This document shows, piece by piece, positions 17,800 to 26,809 of a stretch of 64,000 nucleotides of DNA (position 1 is its first letter; each line of letters opens with the position of its first letter). Origin of the DNA: Chitinophaga pinensis (lineage in GTDB: Bacteria; Bacteroidota; Bacteroidia; Flavobacteriales_D; Crocinitomicaceae); assembly GCA_945883825.1 (NCBI GenBank), contig CAMCYF010000001.1, forward strand, positions 124,001-188,000, read 5' to 3'. The notes beneath the pieces were generated by a model. The model saw only the letters and a program-made list of their open reading frames with translations. It was not told the origin of the DNA and ran no database searches. Position numbers and translations under genes: made by a program.

Positions 17800-19257
17800 T
17801 TAGTTTTTCGAAGGAATTTGCTTTAAGACTTCCAAATAGAATTTCCAGAATTTTTGAACGGAAGAAATTTGCACTTTTTCATCCGGCGAATGTGCAGCAC
17901 GGATATTTGGTCCAAATGAAATCATATCAACTTCTGGAAGATGCTTTCCAAGAATACCGCACTCTAATCCAGCGTGACAAGCCTTAACTTTTGGATCTTC
18001 ATTGAACATTTTTTTGTAGAGATTTTCCATACACTTTAAAATATCAGAATTTGGATTTGGTTTCCATCCCGGATAATCTCCACCTTGTATAACTTCACAG
18101 CCACTATTCTCAAATGCACAGCGAATAGTCATTGCTATTTCAGCTTTTGTGGATTCTACACTACTTCTTTGTAAAGATTGTGAAGTAAAAGTTCCATTTT
18201 GAATGATAACTCTTGCCAAGCTTGAAGAAACTTCAACCAAACCCTCAATATCTGGGCTCATGCGATAAACACCATTGTGTATAGAGCATAACAGATTGAT
18301 AATTTTTTTAAAGTCACTTGAATTCAATACTTTTTGAGCAGCGTTAATTTCTGAACTTTGTATATTTATAGCTGGCTCAATAGCTTTGTATTCTTCCAAG
18401 ATTATTTTTATTTGCTTATCGAGAAGCTCATAAAAAATAGCGCAATCAGAATCTTTCACAACAAGATGTGCTTTTGCTTCACGAGGAATAGCATTTCGAA
18501 GACTTCCACCATCAAAAGCTACAAGTTGAATTGAAATCATATTGTTTATTTCCCAGAGAATTCGAGCAAGTATTTTATTTGCATTTCCTCGCCCTTTATC
18601 GATATCCATTCCAGAGTGACCTCCAAGTAAGCCAAGAATAGAAATTTCAATAGTTTTAGAATTTACATTTGGATTTTCTTCAGAATAGGAATATGTTGTA
18701 TTTGTATCTATTCCGCCTGCACAACCAATTGAAAGCTCATCATCATCTTCAGTATCAAAATTCAGTAGAATTTCGCCATTAAAATAAGAAGGATCTAGTT
18801 TAATCGCACCTGTCATTCCTGTTTCTTCATCAATGGTGAAAAGTGCTTCAATAGCCGGGTGTGAAATTTCATTGGAAGATAAAACCGCCATAATTGCAGC
18901 TACTCCAATTCCGTTATCTGAACCTAGCGTTGTTCCATTTGCCCGAACCCAATCACCTTCAACTAGCATCTCAATTCCTTGCGTATCAAAATCAAAAACA
19001 GTATCAGAATTTTTTTGATGAACCATGTCCAAATGCCCTTGCAAAATAATTGTTTTCTGCTCCTCCATTCCTTTGGATGCTGGTTTTTTGATGATGATGT
19101 TTCCAATTGCATCTTGCCTCGTTTCTAGACCAATATTTTTTCCGAAATCGATCATAAATTGACAAATTCTTTCTTCTTTTTTTGAAGGGCGAGGAATAGC
19201 ATTTAAATCAGCGAAATGATTCCAAAGTAGCTTTGGTTCTAATGAGCGAATAGACAT
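17800..19257 (-). CDS. pepD: Aminoacyl-histidine dipeptidase (cytosol non-specific dipeptidase)
   Basis: A zinc dipeptidase of peptidase family M20 that cleaves Xaa-His and other dipeptides. It has 485 residues, normal for the PepD group. Metal and catalytic motifs in order: LQGHLDMVHQKN (~80), TLGSDNGIGVAA (~118), TIDEETGMTGA (catalytic Glu, ~148), GGHSGMDIDKGRGNAN (~215), CHAGLECGIL (~425) and MISFGPNIRAAHSPDEKV (~450). No signal peptide, so cytoplasmic. It lies 11 nt downstream of menB and probably shares its transcript, although the pathways are unrelated. Confidence 0.95.
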   Translation of the reverse strand: MSIRSLEPKLLWNHFADLNAIPRPSKKEERICQFMIDFGKNIGLETRQDAIGNIIIKKPASKGMEEQKTIILQGHLDMVHQKNSDTVFDFDTQGIEMLVEGDWVRANGTTLGSDNGIGVAAIMAVLSSNEISHPAIEALFTIDEETGMTGAIKLDPSYFNGEILLNFDTEDDDELSIGCAGGIDTNTTYSYSEENPNVNSKTIEISILGLLGGHSGMDIDKGRGNANKILARILWEINNMISIQLVAFDGGSLRNAIPREAKAHLVVKDSDCAIFYELLDKQIKIILEEYKAIEPAINIQSSEINAAQKVLNSSDFKKIINLLCSIHNGVYRMSPDIEGLVEVSSSLARVIIQNGTFTSQSLQRSSVESTKAEIAMTIRCAFENSGCEVIQGGDYPGWKPNPNSDILKCMENLYKKMFNEDPKVKACHAGLECGILGKHLPEVDMISFGPNIRAAHSPDEKVQISSVQKFWKFYLEVLKQIPSKN

Positions 19258-19268
19258 AATTTTAAGTT

Positions 19269-20090
19269 TTAAGGGAATTTAGGATATTGTAAAAAATTTG
19301 GATCGCGTTTTTCTAAAAAAGCATTTTTTCCTTCTTGCGCTTCATCTGTTAAATAATAGAGTAGGGTGGCATCTCCTGCTAATTCCATTAAGCCGTGTTG
19401 ACCGTCAAGTTCTGCATTCATAGCACGTTTTATCATACGAATTGCAAGTGGACTTCTTTTCATAATTGTTTGACACCAACTAACAACTGTATCTTCCAAT
19501 TCAGCAAGTGGAACAACTTTATTTACCATTCCCATTTTTTCTGCTTCTTCAGCAGTATATTGCTCGCACAAAAACCAAATTTCGCGAGCTTTTTTCTGTC
19601 CAACATGACGTGCTAAATAGGATGATCCAAATCCGCCATCAAAACTTCCGACTTTAGGACCTGTTTGACCAAAGCGAGCATTATCTGAAGCAATTGTCAA
19701 ATCACATACAACATGTAATACATGTCCGCCGCCAATTGCGTAACCATTTACCATTGCAATAACAGGTTTTGGTAATGAACGAATTGCTTTGTGTAAATCT
19801 AAAATATTTAGTCTTGGAACGCCGTTTTCTGAAATATAGCCTCCAATTCCTTTAACATTTTGATCGCCTCCAGAACAAAAAGCTTTGTCTCCCTCACCTG
19901 TAAAAACAACAACATTTATATCGGGGCGTTCACGACAGATATTAATTGCATCCAACATTTCAAAATTTGTTTCTGGACGAAAAGCATTGTAAACATGAGG
20001 GCGATTGATAGTTATTTTTGCTATTCCTTCAAAGAATTCGAATTTAATATCTTCGTAGGATTTAATATTTTGCCAATTTCGATTAGTCAT
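19269..20090 (-). CDS. menB: 1,4-dihydroxy-2-naphthoyl-CoA synthase
   Basis: Crotonase-fold enzyme that closes the naphthoquinone ring in menaquinone synthesis, in the cytoplasm. It has 273 residues, normal for the family. Motifs: [16 protein letters not shown] (oxyanion hole), [37 protein letters not shown] (family-specific loop), [14 protein letters not shown] and [10 protein letters not shown]. It supports a menaquinone-based respiratory chain, which would also accept electrons from the PyrD encoded in this window. A TATTTTTG box lies 16 nt upstream. Followed by pepD. Confidence 0.96.
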   Translation of the reverse strand: MTNRNWQNIKSYEDIKFEFFEGIAKITINRPHVYNAFRPETNFEMLDAINICRERPDINVVVFTGEGDKAFCSGGDQNVKGIGGYISENGVPRLNILDLHKAIRSLPKPVIAMVNGYAIGGGHVLHVVCDLTIASDNARFGQTGPKVGSFDGGFGSSYLARHVGQKKAREIWFLCEQYTAEEAEKMGMVNKVVPLAELEDTVVSWCQTIMKRSPLAIRMIKRAMNAELDGQHGLMELAGDATLLYYLTDEAQEGKNAFLEKRDPNFLQYPKFP

Positions 20091-20105
20091 GGATGAAAAT
20101 TTCTA

Positions 20106-20113
20106 CAAAAATA
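20106..20113 (-). promoter_or_regulatory. -7 promoter box TATTTTTG for menB-pepD
   Basis: Exact TAnnTTTG match on the minus strand, 16 nt before the menB ATG. Confidence 0.55.
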
Positions 20114-20168
20114 ATAACAAAGAGGTGAAGTCGATGCAACTATAACACGAAATTAAGTCAAGAGTTCG

Positions 20169-20801
20169 CTATTGCCGACTTAATTTTCCTTCTTTCCAAT
20201 CTTTAATAAGTTTTGCCCAAGAATAGGGGTTTAATAAATTATTAACTGGTAATTGCCCATTTGTATACAATTGAGTAGCTCGTTGATTAGCTACATTTCC
20301 AAATGCCAATGAAGCATCTGTATCTAAACGGGCAGCGACAAAGGCCAAAGATTCTCCGGAAAGTTCTTTTTGAGCACGACGAATGGCGTCATCATACGGC
20401 CGCATATTAACAAAATAATTTTCAAACTCATCTTTCGATGGCCACGGGTAAACAGTCACCTCTGGTAGGTTTAATGTATCTTTTTGGAGCATGTGAATAA
20501 TGCTGTATCTATTTTCTGTAAGTGAATCTGGAACAACGAATACGGATGTTTTATATGCAAAATTTGAAAAATAAATAGTGTCGCCAGGAAAGGAAACCAT
20601 CGTAAAAAATCCATAATAGTCAGCAATAACACCTTTTCGAATTGATATGTTAAAAACAGTAACATACGACATTGGGTTTAAGTCTTCTTCAGAAACAACA
20701 ACTCCCGATAATTGAAGCATTTTACTCGTGTCTATATCAAATCTTTGCGCAATGAAAGAAAATGAATTTAACAGAAGAAAAAGAAACAAAAGTTTTTTCA
20801 T
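20169..20801 (-). CDS. Exported carboxypeptidase-regulatory-like domain protein
   Basis: A 210-residue protein with a signal peptide (ends ~SFIAQ, residue 19). Residues ~30-115 are a CarboxypepD_reg-like beta-sandwich: LSGVVVSEEDLNPMSYVTVF, KGVIADYYGFFTMVSF, GDTIYFSNFAYKT, the domain that usually precedes TonB-dependent receptors, here without a barrel. The rest (~120-210) is helical with YDDAIRRAQKELSGES. Such stand-alone proteins are common in Bacteroidota; the role is unknown, perhaps envelope binding. A one-mismatch promoter box (TAACCTTG) is seen upstream. Divergent from guaB. Confidence 0.78.
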   Translation of the reverse strand: MKKLLFLFLLLNSFSFIAQRFDIDTSKMLQLSGVVVSEEDLNPMSYVTVFNISIRKGVIADYYGFFTMVSFPGDTIYFSNFAYKTSVFVVPDSLTENRYSIIHMLQKDTLNLPEVTVYPWPSKDEFENYFVNMRPYDDAIRRAQKELSGESLAFVAARLDTDASLAFGNVANQRATQLYTNGQLPVNNLLNPYSWAKLIKDWKEGKLSRQ

Positions 20802-20911
20802 GCTTTATAAAACTACCACAAGGTTAATAAATTAATTCTATAGGTTTTTGAAATAACGAATAATTAACATTTTTATGCGTTTCTAATCATCTATTTATGG
20901 GAATTTATGCT

Positions 20912-20919
20912 TATTTTTG
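20912..20919 (+). promoter_or_regulatory. -7 promoter box TATTTTTG for guaB operon
   Basis: Exact TAnnTTTG match, 15 nt between its last base and the chosen guaB ATG. Predicted leader is about 10 nt. Confidence 0.55.
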
Positions 20920-20934
20920 CATGAATTTATTATT

Positions 20935-22416
20935 ATGAGTTCTACACATCAATCGGATTTAAAATTAATTGCAGAGGGCCTAACATACGATGATGTTTTG
21001 CTTTTACCGGCATATTCTGAAGTTTTACCTCGTGATGTTCAATTAAAAAGCAAATTTTCTCGAAATATTGACGTTAATACACCAATTTGTTCTTCAGCAA
21101 TGGATACCGTTACCGAATTTGAGTTGGCAATTGCAATTGCTCAACAAGGAGGAATTGGTGTAATTCACAAAAACATGACTATAGAGTCACAAGCTCAAAA
21201 TGTTCGAAAAGTAAAACGATCAGAAAGCGGAATGATTTTGGATCCTATAACAATTTCTGAAAAAGCAATTGTTAATGATGCTTTATCCTTGATGCGAGAG
21301 CATGGAATTGGAGGTATTTTAGTTGTCGATTCAAATCGAATTCTTAAAGGAATAGTTACAAATCGAGATTTAAGATTTGAAAAGAATTTAGAGCGCCCAA
21401 TATCTGAAGTAATGACTTCAGAAAATCTTATTACGACATCTGCAGGAACAACTTCAGCAAGTGCTGAGGAAATCCTACAAGCATCAAGAATTGAAAAATT
21501 ACCTGTCGTTGATTCCAACAATCGATTAATCGGTTTAATAACCTACCGCGATATTATCAAAGTTAAAGAACATCCACTTTCATGCAAGGATTCCCTCGGG
21601 AGATTAAGAGTTGCAGCAGCAGTTGGTGTTACATCAGATACACTTGATCGCGTAAAAGCATTAGTAGAAGCCGGCGTTGACGCTGTAGTAATAGATACAG
21701 CTCACGGTCATACAAAAGGAGTTGCCGAAAAATTAAAAGAAGTTAAAGCGCTTTATCCTAACTTAGATGTTGTAGTAGGAAATATTGCTACTGCAGATGC
21801 TGCAAAATTTTTAGTAGCAGCTGGAGCAGATGCCGTTAAAGTGGGAATTGGTCCTGGTTCAATTTGTACAACACGAGTTATTGCAGGTGTTGGTGTTCCA
21901 CAATTAACTGCAATTAACGACGTAGCAAAAGCAATTGAAGGATCTGGTGTTCCAGTCATAGCTGACGGAGGTGTTCGTTATACTGGTGATATTGTAAAAG
22001 CAATTGCAGCTGGGGCAGATTCAGTAATGCTAGGTTCTATGTTTGCGGGAGTAACAGAATCTCCGGGAGAAACAATTATTTTTGAAGGTAGAAAATTCAA
22101 AGCCTACAGAGGCATGGGATCTATTGAAGCGATGCAAAAAGGCTCTAAAGATCGTTATTTTCAGGATGCTGAAGACGATGTAAAAAAATTAGTTCCAGAA
22201 GGAATTTCTGGTCGTGTACCATTCAAGGGAAATTTGGAGGAAGTAATGTACCAAATTATTGGAGGATTAAGAGCTGGAATGGGGTATTGTGGTGCTTCAA
22301 CAATTGAAAATCTACACTACGCCGAATTCATGCGTATTACTTCAGCAGGAGTCAGAGAATCTCATCCACATGACGTAACAATTACTCGTGAAGCTCCAAA
22401 CTATAGTATTAAATAA
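20935..22416 (+). CDS. guaB: IMP dehydrogenase
   Basis: NAD-dependent oxidation of IMP to XMP, the committed step of GMP synthesis, in the cytoplasm. 493 residues from the ATG at 20935; the family N-terminus [20 protein letters not shown] follows directly. A CBS-domain pair occupies ~95-215 ([19 protein letters not shown]; DVxxS-type linkers). The catalytic loop [17 protein letters not shown] with the nucleophilic Cys is near residue 305, then [21 protein letters not shown] and [16 protein letters not shown] (flap). Followed after 13 nt by the parvulin genes; guaB-parvulin-parvulin-moxR appears to be a single transcript. Confidence 0.97.
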   Translation: MSSTHQSDLKLIAEGLTYDDVLLLPAYSEVLPRDVQLKSKFSRNIDVNTPICSSAMDTVTEFELAIAIAQQGGIGVIHKNMTIESQAQNVRKVKRSESGMILDPITISEKAIVNDALSLMREHGIGGILVVDSNRILKGIVTNRDLRFEKNLERPISEVMTSENLITTSAGTTSASAEEILQASRIEKLPVVDSNNRLIGLITYRDIIKVKEHPLSCKDSLGRLRVAAAVGVTSDTLDRVKALVEAGVDAVVIDTAHGHTKGVAEKLKEVKALYPNLDVVVGNIATADAAKFLVAAGADAVKVGIGPGSICTTRVIAGVGVPQLTAINDVAKAIEGSGVPVIADGGVRYTGDIVKAIAAGADSVMLGSMFAGVTESPGETIIFEGRKFKAYRGMGSIEAMQKGSKDRYFQDAEDDVKKLVPEGISGRVPFKGNLEEVMYQIIGGLRAGMGYCGASTIENLHYAEFMRITSAGVRESHPHDVTITREAPNYSIK

Positions 22417-22429
22417 ATTTATAAAAATA

Positions 22430-24388
22430 ATGAAAAAAATATTTTTTAGTCTGTGTATTTTGTCGTTTTCACAGTTTGGATTTAGTCAAAAAGACCAAGT
22501 TGTAATGGATATACATGGTGAAAAAGTAACAAAAAGTGAATTTTTACAGATTTACCTTAAAAACAACAATGATCCTAAATTTGACAAAGTTTCTTTGGAT
22601 GATTACTTAGAATTATTTAAAAAGTTTAAATTAAAAGTTGTCGAAGCCGAAGCTTTGGGTTATGACACTATTCCAAAATTAAAGAAAGAATTAGAAGGAT
22701 ACAGAAAACAATTAGCAAATCCCTATTTAATTGACTCAGCATCTAATAATTCACTTGTTTTAGAGGCTTATGAACGCTTTAAAACTGAAGTTCGAGCATC
22801 TCACATCCTTTTACGACTTGATCCCAATGCACTTCCAAAAGATACTTTAGATGCTTACAATAGAATAATGGCATTGAAAAAACGGATTGAAAAAGGTGAA
22901 GATTTTGCATCTGTCGCCAAAATGAAAAATGGCTCTGAAGACCCATCAGCAGTTAATAATGGTGGAGATTTAGGATATTTTACAGCCTTTCAAATGGTTT
23001 ATAGTTTTGAAGAGATGGCGTATAAAACTCCAATTGGTTCAATTTCCGATCCTTTTAGAACGCGATTTGGCTACCATATTTTAAAGGTTACAGATAAGCG
23101 TCCTTCAAGAGGCACAATTAAAGTTGCTCATATAATGATTGCTGCTGGAAAAGATATCGCAAAAGAAACGAGTGAAGCAGCTGAAAAAAAGATCAATGAA
23201 TTGTATGAAAAATTACAAAAAGGTGAAAAATGGGAGGATTTGGTAACTCTTCATTCAGATGATGCTAATTCAGTTAAGAAAGCTGGAGAATTGCCTGCAT
23301 TTGGTTCAGGAACTACGCAAAGAATGGTTCCTGCTTTTGAAGAAGTAGCTTTTTCTTTAAAAAAAGATGGTGATTTTAGCAAGCCCATCAAAACTGATTA
23401 CGGCTTCCATATAATCAAGCGTCTTGAACTAAAAGATGTACAATCTTTTGAAACAGTTAAAAAGGAATTACAAGCTAAAGTAAACAAAGATGAGCGATCA
23501 AAGAAAACGCAAGACTCTTTTGTTTTGAAATTAAAGAAATCATACAATTATACATTTAATGGTAACCAAAACTTAAAATGGTTTGTTCAGAACATTGACT
23601 CTACCTATTATTTAGGAAAATGGAACGCAGAAAAATTGAATACAAATAAGGTGCTTTTTAAGATAGGGAGCAAAACTTTTAAGCAAAATGATTTCGCGAA
23701 ATATCTTAAGCAAAATTATAGAGGAGTGAGAAGAGAGGAAGCTGCTAAACTAATTGATAGTCAATATAAAAATTATGAAAAAGCAGCAATATTAGAGTTT
23801 GAAGAATCTAAGTTGTCGGCTAAATATCCTGAGTACAAGGCACTGGTTAAAGAATATCATGATGGGATAATTCTTTATGAAATCATGTCAGATAAAGTAT
23901 GGAATAAAGCTGTTAAAGATACAACTGGTTTAAAGAAATTTTTTGAGCAAAATCGCACAAAATATACTTGGTCTGATCGAATTGATGCAACTGTATACGA
24001 ATGTTTGAACAATGAAATAGCAGAAACAGTTTTTAAAATGATAAAAAATGATACGATTAATTCAAAACACGTAATAGATATTATAAATAAAGATAGTGAG
24101 TTAAATCTTAAAGTGAAGATGAATAAATTTGAAATAAATCAAGTATCTTATTTAAAAAATCGTTCTTTTGCTTTGGGTGTAAATCCTACATTTGAATTTG
24201 AAGGAAAATATTATGCTCTTAAAGTTAGTGAAATTATAAAACCGATTAACAAAGAATTTTCTGAAGCAAAAGGAACTGTAACATCCGATTATCAAAATTT
24301 TTTAGAAAAATCTTGGATGGAAGAATTAAATAAAAAATATCCTATTAAAATTTATTCAGAGGTGCTTTACAAAATTGGAGAAAACTAA
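22430..24388 (+). CDS. Periplasmic peptidyl-prolyl isomerase with two parvulin domains
   Basis: Folding helper for exported and outer-membrane proteins. 652 residues starting at the ATG at 22430, which begins a signal peptide (KKIFFSLCILSFSQFGFSQ); the longer in-frame start upstream would bury it. Parvulin domain 1 is at ~120-230 (EVRASHILLRLDPNA, NGGDLGYFTAFQMVYSFEE, FGYHILKVTDKRPSRG). Domain 2 is at ~232-345 (IKVAHIMIAAGKD, AGELPAFGSGTTQRMVPAFE, YGFHIIKRLELKD). The ~300-residue C-terminal part is charged and helical, of unknown role. Followed after 3 nt by a second, SurA-like isomerase. Confidence 0.9.
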   Translation: MKKIFFSLCILSFSQFGFSQKDQVVMDIHGEKVTKSEFLQIYLKNNNDPKFDKVSLDDYLELFKKFKLKVVEAEALGYDTIPKLKKELEGYRKQLANPYLIDSASNNSLVLEAYERFKTEVRASHILLRLDPNALPKDTLDAYNRIMALKKRIEKGEDFASVAKMKNGSEDPSAVNNGGDLGYFTAFQMVYSFEEMAYKTPIGSISDPFRTRFGYHILKVTDKRPSRGTIKVAHIMIAAGKDIAKETSEAAEKKINELYEKLQKGEKWEDLVTLHSDDANSVKKAGELPAFGSGTTQRMVPAFEEVAFSLKKDGDFSKPIKTDYGFHIIKRLELKDVQSFETVKKELQAKVNKDERSKKTQDSFVLKLKKSYNYTFNGNQNLKWFVQNIDSTYYLGKWNAEKLNTNKVLFKIGSKTFKQNDFAKYLKQNYRGVRREEAAKLIDSQYKNYEKAAILEFEESKLSAKYPEYKALVKEYHDGIILYEIMSDKVWNKAVKDTTGLKKFFEQNRTKYTWSDRIDATVYECLNNEIAETVFKMIKNDTINSKHVIDIINKDSELNLKVKMNKFEINQVSYLKNRSFALGVNPTFEFEGKYYALKVSEIIKPINKEFSEAKGTVTSDYQNFLEKSWMEELNKKYPIKIYSEVLYKIGEN

Positions 24389-24391
24389 AAT

Positions 24392-25741
24392 ATGAAAGGT
24401 GTTTCGATTTTCTTTCTTTTTAGCTCAAGTATTTTATTTTCGCAAGAAAAAGGAATAGTCGTTGATAAAATAGTTGCTCAAATTGGTAATCAAATTATTT
24501 TGATGTCTGATGTTGAGTCGCAAAAGCAACAAGCTACCCAATCCGGCTTAGACCCATTAAAAGTTAATTCTTGTGAGATTTTAGAGCAGTTAATGGCTAA
24601 TGAACTCCTTTTGGATCAAGCACTATTAGATAGTATTTCTGTTTCTGATGAGCAAGTAGATGCTGAAATGGAGAACCGTTTGCGTTTATTGGAAGAGAAA
24701 TTTGGAAGTAGAGAAAAACTAGAAACTTTTTATGGCGAAACAACAAGTAAAATTAAAGATAAATTCCGCATTCAAATTCGAAATAAAATCCTAACTCAAG
24801 AAATGGAACGAAAACTTGTTCAAGGTATTAGTGTAACACCAAAAGATGCAAGTACTTTTTTTAAATCAATACCTAAGGATAGTATTCCATTTATTAATAT
24901 GAAATTAAGTTTTCAGCAAATAGTTTATTATCCAAAAATTACTAAGGATGATAAAAAACGTGCTTATGATATTTTGTCTGAAGTCCGAACTGCAATTGTT
25001 GATAATGGTAAAAGTTTTGAGACCCAAGCAAGAATTAATTCAGATGATCCAGGAAGCGCTTCAAAAGGAGGAAAAATTGAGGGGAGTGCAGGCATGATGG
25101 TACCTCAATTTGAATCTACTGTATTTCAACTAAAGGTTGGTGAAATAAGTGAAATTATTGAATCACCTTATGGTTATCATATAATAAAATTAATATCTAG
25201 AAAAGGACAAGATTACACTTGCTTACATATTTTAAAAATCCCGGAATATAGTCCAGATGCTATTAATGATGCAGCTAATAGAATGGATACCTGTTACCAA
25301 CTTTTAAAAGAAAATAAGATTACTTGGAACGATGCTGTTCTTCGTTTTTCAAACGATGAATCAACAAAACAAAATCAAGGAATTATTACAAATCCAATAA
25401 CAGGAGATCAAACATGGGATATGGAAGATTTAAATCAAGTAGACCAACAAATTTATGTCTTAACCGAAGCAATGGAAAAAGGAGATTATACTAAGCCAAA
25501 TCTCCATATTGACATATATGAACGAAAACAAGGATTTAGAATCGTTCGTTTGTCTGAACGATATCCACCACATATTGCTAATTTACAAGATGATTACTCA
25601 CTAATTAAAAGGGCCGCAGAAAATGATAAAAAGCAAAAAATAATTCAAAAATGGATTAAATCAAAAATTGGAAATTCATACATTCGAATTGATGATGAAT
25701 ATAAAAATTGTAATTTTTCAAATAATTGGATTTTAAAATAA
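24392..25741 (+). CDS. surA: SurA-like periplasmic chaperone / peptidyl-prolyl isomerase
   Basis: 449 residues with a signal peptide (ends ~ILFSQ, residue 17). The N-terminal chaperone domain begins VVDKIVAQIGNQIILMSDVE, the characteristic SurA opening, followed by helices (QLMANELLLDQALLDS, VDAEMENRLRLLEEKFGS). A canonical parvulin domain lies at ~170-265 (SFQQIVYYPK, GGKIEGSAGMMVPQFES, YGYHIIKLISRKG); a second, degenerate one follows (~266-400: LHILKIPEYSPD). Expected to escort beta-barrel proteins across the periplasm. Lies 3 nt after the double-parvulin gene and 6 nt before the MoxR gene. Symbol assigned on architecture. Confidence 0.88.
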   Translation: MKGVSIFFLFSSSILFSQEKGIVVDKIVAQIGNQIILMSDVESQKQQATQSGLDPLKVNSCEILEQLMANELLLDQALLDSISVSDEQVDAEMENRLRLLEEKFGSREKLETFYGETTSKIKDKFRIQIRNKILTQEMERKLVQGISVTPKDASTFFKSIPKDSIPFINMKLSFQQIVYYPKITKDDKKRAYDILSEVRTAIVDNGKSFETQARINSDDPGSASKGGKIEGSAGMMVPQFESTVFQLKVGEISEIIESPYGYHIIKLISRKGQDYTCLHILKIPEYSPDAINDAANRMDTCYQLLKENKITWNDAVLRFSNDESTKQNQGIITNPITGDQTWDMEDLNQVDQQIYVLTEAMEKGDYTKPNLHIDIYERKQGFRIVRLSERYPPHIANLQDDYSLIKRAAENDKKQKIIQKWIKSKIGNSYIRIDDEYKNCNFSNNWILK

Positions 25742-25747
25742 GAAAAT

Positions 25748-26701
25748 ATGTCAGATAAAGAAGGAGTAGATCAACTTGTTTTACATTACAAAGAATTAAA
25801 AGAGGAAATTCACAAAGTAATAATTGGACAAGATGAAGTTGTTGATCAAGTTTTAATTTCTATTTTTTCTCGAGCCCATTGTTTATTAGTTGGAGTACCA
25901 GGCCTAGCAAAAACATTGTTGGTAAATACTATTGCTGAAACTTTAGGTTTGTCATTCAATCGTATTCAATTTACCCCTGATTTAATGCCCTCAGATATTG
26001 TTGGATCGGAAATTTTAGATGAATCTAAGCAGTTTAAATTTATAAAAGGACCACTTTTTTCCAATGTTATTTTGGCAGATGAAATAAATCGTACTCCTCC
26101 AAAGACACAGTCTGCATTATTAGAAGCAATGCAAGAAAGAAGGGTTACAACTGCTGGAAAAACATTTGATTTGCCAGCTCCATTTTTTGTCCTTGCTACA
26201 CAAAATCCTATTGAGCAGGAGGGAACCTATCCTCTTCCTGAAGCACAATTAGACCGTTTTATGTTTAATGTTTGGGTAGATTACCCATCTTATATTGAGG
26301 AATTGGCTATAGTTAAGTCAACTACTTCAGACAATAAAGTTACCTTAAAAAAAGTTCTTTCAGGAGAACAAATCATAGATTACCAAGATTTAATTCGTAG
26401 GATTCCAGTTGCTGACAACGTTTTAGAATACGCAGTTCAATTAGTGGCAAAAACTCGAATAGGAAATCCAAACGCACCTAAAATCACCACTGATTTTATA
26501 ACTTGGGGGGCAGGTCCAAGAGCATCTCAATATTTAATTATTGGAGCAAAATGCCATGCTGCTCTTCGTGGTCGTTATTCTCCGGATATTGATGATGTTA
26601 AAACAGTTGCTAAAGCAATTTTACGCCATCGTTTGGTTCGAAATTATAGGGCAGAAGCTGAAGGATATTCTATGGATCAGATTATTGAAGAATTACTATA
26701 A
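25748..26701 (+). CDS. MoxR-family AAA+ ATPase
   Basis: A 317-residue cytoplasmic ATPase thought to act as a maturation chaperone for partner proteins, often with VWA-domain or DUF58 proteins. Walker A is VGVPGLAKTLLVN (~50-62), Walker B is VILADEINRTPPKTQSALLEAMQE (~113-135), sensor 1 is FFVLATQNPIEQEGTYPLPEAQLDRF (~157-182); the C-terminal lid has GPRASQYLIIGAKCHAALRGR. No DUF58 or VWA partner follows here; instead a palindromic element and a TPR gene come next. It ends the guaB-parvulin transcript as far as spacing can tell. Confidence 0.93.
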   Translation: MSDKEGVDQLVLHYKELKEEIHKVIIGQDEVVDQVLISIFSRAHCLLVGVPGLAKTLLVNTIAETLGLSFNRIQFTPDLMPSDIVGSEILDESKQFKFIKGPLFSNVILADEINRTPPKTQSALLEAMQERRVTTAGKTFDLPAPFFVLATQNPIEQEGTYPLPEAQLDRFMFNVWVDYPSYIEELAIVKSTTSDNKVTLKKVLSGEQIIDYQDLIRRIPVADNVLEYAVQLVAKTRIGNPNAPKITTDFITWGAGPRASQYLIIGAKCHAALRGRYSPDIDDVKTVAKAILRHRLVRNYRAEAEGYSMDQIIEELL

Positions 26702-26718
26702 ACTATTCTCAAAATATT

Positions 26719-26747
26719 TTTTCAACAAAATCTGTATTTGTTGAAAA
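26719..26747. other. 11-bp inverted repeat after the MoxR gene
   Basis: TTTTCAACAAA (26719-26729) and TTTGTTGAAAA (26737-26747) are exact reverse complements around a 7-nt loop. It sits 18 nt after the moxR stop. There is no T run directly after the stem on the plus strand, so it is at best an atypical terminator or an mRNA 3'-end stabiliser. Confidence 0.55.
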
Positions 26748-26809
26748 CTCAGCCCTTAGAATTTTTTCTATCTACACATTCTACGTAATTTTAATAAAAA
26801 TTGAAGCGA

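Noticed and set aside
20921-20938. Five-codon ORF MNLLL-stop overlapping the guaB start by ATGA, resembling a leucine leader peptide
   Set aside because: It begins 2 nt after the TATTTTTG box, upstream of the expected transcript start, so it is probably not in the mRNA. guaB is also not leucine-regulated.
21195-21521. 108-codon ORF antisense to guaB
   Set aside because: It covers the CBS domain region; a shadow frame.
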